A stretch of 64,000 bases of DNA. Source: Nautilus pompilius. Taxonomy: Eukaryota > Mollusca > Cephalopoda > Nautilida > Nautilidae. A program made the position numbers and the translations under genes. The notes beneath the pieces are model-generated. The model searched no databases and had not been told where the DNA came from. It saw nothing but the letters and a program-made list of their open reading frames with translations. Below, in pieces: positions 42,541 to 54,400 of this stretch (position 1 is the stretch's first letter; each line of letters starts with the position of its first letter). The DNA lies in the NCBI GenBank assembly GCA_018389105.1, contig JACATO010000039.1, forward strand, positions 682,001-746,000, in the 5' to 3' direction.

Positions 42541-45500
42541 GTACTTTTTAGAGTTTGGATCTGTGCATTTTCTTTAATTAGGTATAATCGCATGAGGACT
42601 AAAAGATATCCCAAACCAAGGGGGCAGTTGTGATATTTTTTTTTTTTTTTTTTGCACATTATTTAATTGAATTTTATCTATTTTACATAGATTGCCTTAT
42701 TTTATTCCATGCTAACGTTATGAGGGTATCATTAAAAATGATTAACCCTAGACTTTTTTTTTTTTTTTAAACTAATTAGCACTAAGTTTCCTTATTTATA
42801 GCTTGATATTTGTAGGTAAGAGCATGCATCTTGTGCATGGAATCTATTGTCACACAATATCATTACTAAAATGTGAGAGACTTGCTATTCCCCGAAGAAT
42901 GCAACTTTTAATAATGTATGTGAACCTTAAAAATAGTTGCTAATAGTAGTAGAGAAAACAACTCGTTCACTTTTCTTCTGCCATGTTAAGGCAGGATGCA
43001 AACTACCATATACGAAGCAGTTACTATTCTTGTGGTTCATTGACTAGCACCAGAAGTATATAAAGGCTAATTTAAAAATTGTGTTAATTTAAGAGTGCCA
43101 CTAAGGTACTTGAATAACTGGAGCCAAGGACCAATCAGCTATTTTGTTGAAATTTTTATAAGAATTTATTTTTGATTTTTTGCACACAGTTTCTAATTTT
43201 ATGGAAACAAGTATAGCATCTTTATTTGCATATACTCAATTTTATTTTGTTACAGAAAGACTACAAAGACCAAAAGAAAATAGTTATTATAAAGGCAAAT
43301 TATAATTTAGTTAAGAATCTGATCATAAAATTAAAATGAAGCTAAAAAATAAATTTAAAGGCTTGGTGAATCATTTAACAGCTATGATTATAAATAAATG
43401 CAAATTTTAAAATTTGGTTAAAAAGGTGTTATATCTTTGTTTTACATATAAATATATTTTTTAAAAACCTCTAAATTCATTTGGTTCCTTTGCATTTTGC
43501 TGCTGCATTAATAAAATTGCTAAGATATTGAAACTGCTGTAAAGCTTTATTACCAGTTTGTTCTTGACAGTTAACTTTGGGGTCAATCACTGAGACTTGG
43601 AAACCTTTCCAAAGAAGTTATTATTAATATCTGAAAATTTTATAGCTAAATGACAGATAGACCATGGATGCAATAAAAACTTGTTTATCTGAACTTCTCT
43701 GGAAGGGTAAGAATAGTTGGGGGATAAGGGGGTAAATATTCCTTGCTAATATATGATTTGAAGAAAAAATTTTTTTTTTAAATGTAAGTAACTTTACAGC
43801 TAATCACTTAAGCTAGTGTTTGTGCTACATTCCTGTTTAAAATCACCTGAAAGTAAATTAAGTGTACATGAGGAAAGGAGAGACTTCAATGATGAAAAAT
43901 TACATATATTTGCCCATTTATATTTACACACGTTTTATTCCATTAGCATAGATTTCTGTTGAGTATGTTGTGGTAATTAATGGACATTCTGCTTGACCTT
44001 ATCAATAAAGTAGCAGATATCTTAAGTATTCTATCAGTGGTGCAGACATGCTAATTGCTAGTTGCTGACTCTGGGTTGTAGGGGAGATGTAAATCATCCT
44101 GCTTTATTTCTTGTATCTTGAGACTTAATAGGCTGTGAATGGATATTTTTGGTGGCATGCTTAGCAGAAGTTTACAGTAATAGGCAGCTTGCACAGTAAC
44201 ACCTTTGGGACAAAGTTGACATACCAAATCTAAGCCTTTTTTTGAAGTTTGGACTTCACTTTATTTCCTCTTTATCTAATCTTTCATCTACCAGTGAATA
44301 TGATGTGAAGCTGCTGCTACTAGTCAGATTTCATTTTTTGTTGCTGGTATTGTTGAAACTTTTAATGGTTATGCATTGTTGCTTCCACTGAACCATTAAT
44401 ATAGCTATTGTGAAAGTAATCTTGCATATAGTAACATATTGTCCTTTAGTACAATAGCTCCACTTTTTTTTTTCTTTTTCTGTTGCTGATGAGTTGGACT
44501 TAACTCTAGGTGTTTGCCATTCAGTGCTCACTATTTAAACACAATTACTTTTCCAAAATTTTCATTTAATCTGATTGATTTGGAAATTCTGAGTGCCTCT
44601 TTAAAAAAAATGATGATGTTTCGCTCTTCCACAAGGATGATTACGTTGCAATTCACCTTTAATATAGTTTGGGAACTCTCATTAAACTCTATAGCATATA
44701 AATCAGCAGTTCTCAAATTAGGAGTCTTGCTGCCCAGTATCATGATCATTTTCTTGTGGTATAATCTCCACACCCTTTTATAGCCTGCACAACCTCCCAT
44801 CCTATCACCAACACCTTGAGATACAATTATTCTGTGGCCTAGAATACAGGAATTGCATCATAATAGGTTTGTTTGTTTTTTTTTTTTTCCTAGAATATTT
44901 TGTAGGGTCATTCCATCTGAACCTCTAGCAGAGCATATCACTTTGGTGTTGGAATTGCAAGAATTTATCAGTGTTGCTGGGAGCACTGATATAAGGGAGA
45001 TTTTAAAGTTTTCTCTTTCTTTTACATAGCCAGTATTAAGACAGCATGTGTTTGGATAAATTGATATTTCATTTAAAGAGTTCAGAGGTTTTGCATTTTT
45101 TAAATGTGGTGATTTGTATACAGTCAGACTGCACTAATTGAATATTTCAAAATGCAAACATCTTCAAAACCATCAACATGTCAAGGTAGGAGCATTTAAA
45201 GAATAATACCCGTAAATTTTATCAGCTTTTCTTATAGAGTAATCCAGATAATACTTTACATTTACTAATTTTTCTTTCCATTCATAACATTAATTGATAT
45301 ATTGCATTATGTAGCTAGAATTACCTGAATGTAATTTCTTTATATTTTTAACAGTATACTTTTAAAAAAAGAATCTTTTACAGTTAATCACATGATGTCA
45401 CAGGACATTTGACTTCTAAAAGGTCTGACATTTAGATGATCTAGTGTAGAGGAAGCAGTGTTTTATGGTAGAAATTTTAGTACAAACTTTCAAAACTTAT

Positions 45501-47803
45501 AGAAGTTTTCTATTGGTGGTGGTATGTTTGATAAATTGATTTTTTCCTGAATCTGCCATTTGTAATCTTTAAATTGTGTGGAAATTAAAGGATTCTCAAA
45601 GTCATGCATTACTTTTACTATTTTTTTCTAATACTGCATTTATCATGCATGACTTCTGACTCTATAGAATTAATTATGCCTTTTATGATGGGAGATAATA
45701 CAATGCATATATGTTCACCTCCAGTTCCTGTGGTTGCTGTTTTGTACAGCTTCAGAGTCCACATGCCTTAGCTATCAGAAATATCTGTAGGACTCTCTTT
45801 TACTAAAGAAGGTAATGTGGAATTTTTTGTGCTATTTTCATAATTTAGTATGTCCCTGCCTTAAAACGGGAAAAATCTTTTACAAAATTTAATTGCCTTC
45901 GGGCAGAGTTTCTAAAAAATATATCCTCACCACCTCTAGTTTGTCTATATTGTTTTATTTTTGACTGATCATTTTCGTTAATGCCATGATTCCATTGTGT
46001 TTAGTACCAGTCTTCACATTGTATAGATTTTGAAAAAAATCTAATCAAGAAAGTGTTTTAGTATTACTTTATTCTCCTGATCCATTTTACTAACCAAAAT
46101 AAATCAAACCTGTGCCACACAAAATTCTTTGCTATCACATAGCAAACAGACACTAGTGGCCATCAATCATTTGCTTGTGAAACTAAGTGATGTTTGAAAA
46201 GATAAACTTTTGAAGGTCATATGCAAAGCTTTTTAAGTTCCTTAAAATTTTTAGTTGTATATTTGCCTATTATATGTATTCAGTCTACACTGCTATAGTT
46301 CACATAGTATGTTGTTTTTTTTTTTTTTTGCAGGCTCATAGTGCTCAGCATATACTTTTCTTGATTCAGATGGATATAAATGAATTTTATTTTGAGGGAT
46401 AAATGCAACATTAGAAAAAAATTCAATATGTTATAGAGTCAAACAAAGGCTTGACAGGATATACTGAGAGAATCAGCAACACACATGCTATGCTTGTTTA
46501 TTAGAATTTTTTCTAAATATCTGTACTTATGTAATTAACTTCATTTATTGTCTTTATATGCAATTAAGTTAATTTGTCTTAATGCACAAATTTATTTTGT
46601 TAGTATTAGCATTACAATTAAATTTGAAAACAAAGTAAAGTAAAAACATGTGGCAATTACAGATTCTTTTGTATTGTATTCAATTATTGGAAACTTCAAA
46701 ATTAGAGCAGAATAGTTGCTGGGAGTTAATTGGTAAAATTTATTGTTTTTTTTTTAAATGATGGGTCTTTTCATATACAGTTGAATTTAGTCTGATTGCT
46801 TGGATTCTACTAAATATAAAGAAGAATTATATGAAATAGCTATCTTGTTTTCAACTGGTATTAGTTAGGAAATATGGGGGTGCAAAAATAAAATCATAGT
46901 ATTTAAAAATGAGATTTGCTCTAAATAGAAAAAGCAACAAAGTTAGAATCTTTCAGTTCTGTAAATAACTGAGTGCAATAACATTTTGGACCCTTAAAAA
47001 ATTTTTTTGAAAATTTGATATGCTTGCACTATTTATTTTGTCAAATTAGTACAATAAGATTATATTCAACAGGCATGACAAAGCTATGAGAAGGGATTCT
47101 GATAACTAAATGCTATTTTGAACAGTATTAAGGCATTACTAAAAAAAAAAACTCTGCATTTGACTTTTAAAAATCTTTATTGATTTGTCAGATAGTAAAA
47201 TTGTCAAAATTTCTGTGCTTATATGCTTTTTCGAAAGATGATGTCATGTATCTTTACTCTATTGACCAAGTGTGGTGAACTCTGGACTAAATGACTAGGG
47301 TGTAGGTATACCCATGAACTTAACTCAGTTTTGTTTCCTTTCTGCACACTGTTTGGCTCTTCTGGAAAGTAAGTTTATTTTGCTATGGCATGGTGTGTGT
47401 GTGTGATATATTTTACAATTTAAAAACTCGCAGCTTTAAACTTTCATAATTTAGTGTTCATTTGGAAAACTAATATCTTAACAGCTGTCTTTTGTAGATG
47501 CTGTTATTTTAAAATAAATATCATTAAATATGAATTTCTTCCTAAGTTATAGATATTTTTGAAGGGATCACTCAGAAATTTAATAATATTTGTTAGTAAT
47601 TTTTCTTTTAGTTTTCAAGATTAGTAAGTCACTTTGTACCACTTTTTCACTTTCTATCTGTCAAAAAAAGAAGAAAAGTTAAAGAGAAATGCTTGAAATT
47701 GACAAGTTTATTTTTATAGAGTTACTTTAATTCAGATAGCCGTTCTTCTCTAGTCAGTCCTTGATGATTCTACTGTCTAATTTATGATCTTAAATATCTC
47801 TAG
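42541..47803 (+). other. hnRNP H/F 5' intron DNA
   Basis: AT-rich intronic DNA with homopolymer T tracts. A hAT-like end signature (CAGCAGTTCTCAAATT) near 44704 hints at an eroded element but has no partner end. The two 89-codon ORFs at 44514-44800, on opposite strands, have no motif. Confidence 0.5.
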
Positions 47804-47907
47804 ATTGCCTCAAAATACTACATGAGCAGCAGCATTTTGCAAATGAATATGATGCTTTTTTTGCGAAGAGGAATTCTTGGTAGACCAAAAAAATTGTTTC
47901 AGACTTG
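47804..47907 (+). CDS. HNRNPH: Candidate 5' exon adding an Arg-rich leader to hnRNP H/F
   Basis: Between acceptor ATCTCTAG and strong donor ACTTG|GTGAGT lies an exon whose ATG at 47822 opens 28 codons plus two bases. Spliced to the exon at 48368, the frame passes uninterrupted through CANCWNLT into the usual start Met and the RRMs. The added 37 residues are hydrophobic and basic with almost no acid (MSSSILQMNMMLFLRRGILG, then RPKKLFQT), the style of a mitochondrial presequence. The related protein GRSF1 works in mitochondrial RNA granules. Use of this exon and the targeting are inference; it could also be plain 5' UTR. Confidence 0.4.
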
Positions 47908-48367
47908 GTGAGTACAATAATGCTCTAGCTGTATGATTTATAGTTAATCTGAGTTCAGAATTGTTTGGTTTAATACTACTGGAGCATTATTTCACTTTAA
48001 AACAAACTTTTGATGCATTGAAACTGAAGCAATGTACAATGTGTGTGAACAGCTGAATTATGGATTCTTTTTGCTACTGTTTCTTACAGATCATTTGGAT
48101 GTAATGCTATAGTTCTAACAGGATGTGTCAGTCACATTGCAAAACTAACTTATTTAAGTAGTGAAGAATGAAAGTGATTGGTGTATTTTATAGTCTAAAG
48201 AGTATTTTAAAATTGCATAATATGCGAATTTTTTTCTTTTTTTTTTTTGGTCCTCAAACCAAATTTTATTTATTCTTTTTATTTAGATGTTTCAGTATGA
48301 ATGAAATGGGTAAAAAGGCTGAAATTATTTTGTATGTTGCTTGACATAATTTTAATTTTGTTTATAG

Positions 48368-48489
48368 TGCAAACTGTTGGAATCTAACAATGTCAAATTC
48401 AAAGAATAATGATGATGAAGGCCATGTTGTTCGATTGCGAGGGCTACCATGGGCAGCAACTGCTTCGGATGTTGTCAAATTTTTTGATG
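48368..48489 (+). CDS. HNRNPH: hnRNP H/F exon with standard start
   Basis: After acceptor TTTATAG, 22 nt precede the ATG at 48390; 33 codons plus one base follow to donor GTAACC. It encodes [20 protein letters not shown] and the first helix of qRRM1. Confidence 0.9.
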
Positions 48490-51400
48490 GTAACCCTTTC
48501 ATTTAATTTTTGTTGGATTTTGCATTTTTACTCTTTGCTGAAAAGTGTTTTCCTTAACATTCCTGTGCATGCATATCCTGTTGTCTTTTGGATATTCTGC
48601 AATAGATTAAAAAAAACAGGATTCTGTTTAAATATGAAAGTTTATTGTAGTATATCAGTTTCTGCTAAAAGTAATTAAATAGTTTGAAAAAATTATAATA
48701 TTTAAAATGCAATGTCTTTGCATTGCAGAGAGATTACTAAAACTGGTGCATATGTGATTACTAGGAGGTTTTTTATTTTGCTAACATTTTTTATAAGAAT
48801 TTACATTTATTTTCTAGCTTCATTTATTATTACTAAAATTGAGGAAATAAAAAAACGTTAGCTAAGTAATTTACTATAATTTTATCCTTTACTCACCATG
48901 ACTGTTCAGAATACACACTTCTATTTATTTTAGTTGAGGATGAAATCAGTATACTGAATTATAGTAATGTACTGTGCATTTGTACACTTTTTATAACAAG
49001 ACATGCAGTCCATGCCAATAGTTTCTTTAGCATGGAGAAGCTGCTGCTGCTCCGTTGATGCAGGGGTCATCTGGCAATGTTGAAATAAAACAGTTATTTC
49101 TGCCCAATTTATGTTCACAATTTCTTCAATCTCATTTTGCTGCAAACATCTTTCTATGTATACACAAATTTCACACTTATCAGAACCTAAATGCACTGAC
49201 TTCGAGGCCTCATGTGCCATGGTTTGGCATGCATTTCAAAGCCAACAAGTTGCTGACCAGTTCTGGATCTGAAACCCCTTCACTTCCACTACCGGAATCC
49301 CATCAATTTTGAAGCTATCCACGATTTTCCAAACTTCCCGTAGGTAATCTACATAGTAAAAGGTAGCATTGAGCCAAATTTGCCATCTTGTAATGATGTG
49401 TTGGTGGTATTCAATTACCTGAAGACTAGCTAGTCGGAACTTGACCTTTACAGTGGCTGCATTGAATTGTGATTGAATTGTCAATATCTTTGTACATGCA
49501 AAGTGTATGAAATAGGCACAGGTACCATTGCTTGTGTTTTGCAAGTGGTTATCATGAAGTGTGCTGCATCCATTATCAACAGGCAAAAGTTTTTTCTCTC
49601 AGTACCCAGAAATTTCATAAGATCATCAATAGCTTAGATGCTGGTTTGGTTGTTCGCCAATTAATGTTTCAGTTGAAAGACTATCAGATAAGTCTTTCAT
49701 ATGTTTTTGAGTACATCTAATAAGAAAGTACAAATATTTCATCCCCACAGCATTGTTTCTCCAGAGACCAGCATCTTGATTCTTTCCCTTTTGTTTTCTG
49801 CTAGATCAGGCACCTTTGCTCTACAGGTTATTTCTGATGGCTAAGTTTCACCATCTCATGAAATAGCTTCTTGATTTCAGGATTATGTAGCCTTGTTGGT
49901 ATATCTGCTGACAGAAAAGCTGTTCTGAAATTCTTTAAAAAAATCAGAAGTTGATACCAGGAAGATTTGTTGGGAGTTCTGCTGATTTTGCTTCCTATGT
50001 TGTACTATGTAATTGCATAGTTTGCAATACAGCTTGCTGCTTGGTGAAGAGACAAAGTCTTTCAGATATTTGATGATTACACGGTGTGACAATTTTCAAA
50101 ACGTTTTCAGTTATCCTGATTTTTCAATTGGTTATGGTCATTTTGGTGAGCTGATTACTAACATAGCACTGGTTTTTCTAAAGTGTCAGTTTTTCACTCG
50201 GAATGTTACTTTAAACATTTTAACACATTACTGATAATATGGGTACAACTAACTAACTTTTCCCAACCAAAAGGAAACAATCATTTTAACTCGTGAAAAG
50301 GTTTATTCATTACATTTACTTCCTAAGTATGGTAAAAATCTAAATTGCAGTTGCAGAAATTAAAAATGCACAACTTTTTCAGGCTTCTATGCATTGAAGA
50401 ATCATCATGAATTAGATCCCAAATATAGTCACCTGTCATTCTGACATCCCATATTCCCTGATAACTCTTTTCCATTGTTAGGACATCTTGGCGAAATCTC
50501 TCATCATTCTCTTCACTGAAATCTCCCATGTTGTCTTTGAAGAAATCTAGATGAGAATGAAGGACGTGAGGCTTGAGAGACATTCTGCCTCCAAGCTTTT
50601 CATACTCATTAATTAAATCCTCAATTGTATATAGTTTTTACTACTGTTTCCCAGGAAATTTTCAACAACTAAATGAAATGCCTTCCATACTCTTTTTTTC
50701 TTGTTCTGACATCTTTTCTTCTGATTTGAGCATTTGATGAACTTTCAACTGAACAAAAGTCTCACCTTTTACTTTTGCTTCTGAAGATTTTGAAACAATT
50801 CACGAATGTGTAGGAATGCTTCACTTTCTGTGTTAAGACATTCAATAAACTGCTTCACAAGCCCCAGTTTTGTGTGCTGTGAAGCCGAAAACTCTAGAAA
50901 AAAAATTTGGAATTTTTATGGTGTTCCGTATTATGCACCCATTTTATCAACTATAATAGTATAATTATTTCTAATACACTTGACATTTACTAAAAACCAA
51001 TGCTGGAACCGTATTTAACATACAAAAATGCCATGGAAAATGTATTTAAAAAAATCAAGTTACAACAAAGAAAAAACAGCCAACCTACACATCATTATCT
51101 ATTAAAACAAAATGACTAAACTATGGCACAAACACCAAATTGCTTGGTAACATACTGAAATTGAAGCAAAACAGAAAACTAACCCATGGAGAATGCAGCT
51201 CAAAAACTGAAGATCAAAGCCAAAGCCACAATTTTTGCTCAGTGGACAACTTTTAAACTAACCAATCAGAACTTTTCACAAGATTGGGAACAATAGCTTT
51301 ATATAAACTGAAAGTAGTGTTTTGTCAGATTTTTATTGTGACTAATAGACTTAAACATAAGTTTTGACTTCATTGATCTAACAAGAAAATTTGGACTTTT

Positions 51401-54400
51401 TTGTTTTCCATCTGATAAATTTTAGCTGAAACATTGAAGCATGCTTCAGACTTCATTTTTAAAAAGATTTTAGGGCTTTCTAAATCTCTCAAAAAATGTT
51501 CACTTTATTGACTTTTAACTGCCAATAAAAAATTAGCACAGGTAGAAAGAATATGTTGATTTGATTTGTCTTGAAATTTTTCCCAAAAGATTAACACTTG
51601 GTTAGATCATAAGTTTAAAATTAAAAGATTATGCAAACAACAGACTTTTTTGTCTTCCTTTTTAATTTGGTATTTATTTATTTTCCATGATACATACATT
51701 GTAAATTTTCCCAAACAGTCAGCTAGCTTGCTCTAGCAATTAATTTTAATTTTGTTTCAACCAGTAATTTTTTTTGTTTATTTGTTGTGAGCATATTTTC
51801 TTTATCCAATAGGTTCACGTGTTCATGCTGGAGAGTTAGGTGTTCATTTCACTTACTCCAGAGAGGGCAGACCAAGTGGTGAAGCATTTGTTGAGTTTGG
51901 CTGTGAAGGTGATAAAGAAACAGCTTTGAAAAAAAATAATGATCACATGGGTCAGCGTTATATTGAGGGTAAATATGAATTTTGAGTATGTTTTTAGGGG
52001 GAGATACATTTTGTGAGATTTTGAAGGTAATAATGTGTATCCTTATTTACAGCTATTGCTAAGAATTATCTTATTCACTTGTCTAGTATAAATATTTGTT
52101 ATTTAAAAATTTTTGTAGCTAGTTGTCATGCATAGGGATGCATGTAGCATGAAAGGTTACATAACAGATAATAATATGACATGTCACCCAATTTTAATAT
52201 AACCAAACCTCTGGATTTTGGAGAAATGGCAAACAAATACTGAACACCAGAATATACCAAGCAAGCTATGCAATGTTTATTTCTTAAAGTTGGATCTGCA
52301 CATATACAATGGTTCGTGCTAAAAGATAGTGCATGAAATGATAATATCTGGTTGATTGTGATATTTTCTCAAAAGTATTTTGTTTTTTAAAAAAGAAAGA
52401 ATCAGAAAATAGCATTTTTTAAACATTAAAATTGCAAGATTTAGAAATGTATATAATTTGAATGTACAGACACTTGAACTTGACATAGGTAACTAGACAC
52501 TCTTGAGATTCAAATAAATCATTCCAGTCACATGATTTTAAGTTTTAAGAATGGTTACAAGCCAGAAGGTTCACAGGATTTGAATAACTTTGATGAAAGG
52601 GGATGCATAACTAGATGGTGGGAGAGTAGAAACTTCCAAGGTACTGGATATTACACTGTTGACTGTTCATAGGGTCATAGTCCATTTCATGAGATAGATA
52701 TCTGTGCATGTGCATCATGGATATCAAAAACCAGCAGAATGCACACTTGGTTCTCTGAAAATGAGCACAAAGACTGAACCCTCTGCAAATGTGTCAGAAT
52801 ATGCAGGTGCCCAGAAGAACCATGCAACAGAAAAGTGAAATGCAAACCAGTCCACACCTTCCTTTTGTTATTCTTTGACTGCAGTAGGTAACATAGATAA
52901 TACCACTTTGGTCTGCCTTTTGGAATACTGTGATTTTTTTTTTCATTGATTGCAGGTTTTTCACAGTTTTTAAGTAATTCATAAATTATAGCAGTCTGTC
53001 TATTATGATGCTAGATGAAATTTGGACCAGTTAATGGTCTACAAAGAAACTGTCTTGTCTATACTAGTCACTGTCCAATTAGTGCAATATTTTTTGGAAG
53101 ATAATTCCTCTGCTTGCATTGGGACATATTGCCAGTGTTATACTTGGTTTCAGAATAAACAGCCACTCTTCAAAGCCTGTTTCTATCAACTTAGATTAAG
53201 TCTTTGTATATTTTTGGAAATCTATGAAACAAAGTTTGTTGCTTAAAGTAGAATAAGTATGTCAACTTAACCAGGCTTCTACATTACAATCTTGGATTTT
53301 CTCATTTTAACCAGTTATTTACAAGTATTAATAAATGCAGATAATCTGCAAATTTTTAAATACTTAGGCCAAACACTTCTAAATATTTAATTTGTGTGCT
53401 AACATGCTATTCACTTTGCATTGAAGTTGGGGACCAAAAAAGTAAAAATAAAAATGCTTATAATTAAAGAGTTACAAAGTTTCAGGGTTGATTATATATA
53501 TTATGCTTTTTGGAAGCTTAGGAAAATACTTTGTATCACTACATTTTGAATTGTTTTTTAAAAGAAGTAAGAAGTAATCAAGACTCGTATGGCTGCATGA
53601 TATGTACAAAAGGGAAAAATCATTTTTGTAAGACCACTAATAATGACAATATTGAAGAGAAACAGAATTATATTCAATAATTTGATAAGATTCTCTTCAA
53701 ATAGGTGGAATTTATATAAGCAATGAAAAAAATTTTAGTACTATTCATGAGCAGAGTTCCAGCTAGCTCTTTTTAGCATGGCGCCACGCCATGCCTCTGG
53801 TCTACAGCGCCATGCCTCTTTGTACAATGACATGCCCTAAATTTACAATGCCATGCCCCAAATGGTGCAAAACACAAAGCCCGATTTTCCTTTTTGTACA
53901 GGTATACAACCGCCGCATGCAGAATGTTTTGAGCGTCCCCTGGCGGGAATTTTCCAGCCGCTCCGCGGAGTTGTAACTTGTGCGCGTGTGCATTATACGC
54001 CATTTAGTTTACGCTTCGAAGCATAGCACGAGTACACAAAAGACCTAATAAAAGAGCGGCAGTCTTAAGAGTATTTTTCTTCAACGTTTTAACATACAAT
54101 CTAGCCTAATTCAAGGTCGTCAATTAAAGCTATTGCATTTCATTATATTATGAGAACTTGTAAATGTATATATACATGCATTGACTTTGTTGCAAATAAA
54201 TGTGAACTTGTAGGTTTGTATGATTGCATAAGTTAGTAATACTTCACTTAACACCTACATCATACTAGTATTAAACTGTTATTTATCAAATTTGTCTTGT
54301 CATTAATGCAAATAAATGTGCCCACAATACCATGCTTCCGCACCGTGACTGCACGCGATGTGCCTTGTTTTATAATATTTACCATGCCCGTTTGAAAACC

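Larger units (their letters stand above)
48490..51812 (+). other. hnRNP H/F intron between qRRM1 halves
   Basis: A 3.3-kb intron carrying two transposon-derived minus-strand fragments (49236-49586 and 50323-50890). The rest is AT-rich without exons. Confidence 0.7.

Noticed and set aside
44704..44800. Possible hAT transposon left end (CAGCAGTTCTCAAATT)
   Set aside because: No matching right end, target duplication or transposase was found nearby.
53773..54003. Overlapping ORFs on both strands near 53.8-54.0 kb
   Set aside because: They fall within the GC-rich arm of a MITE with defined ends and show no conserved motif.
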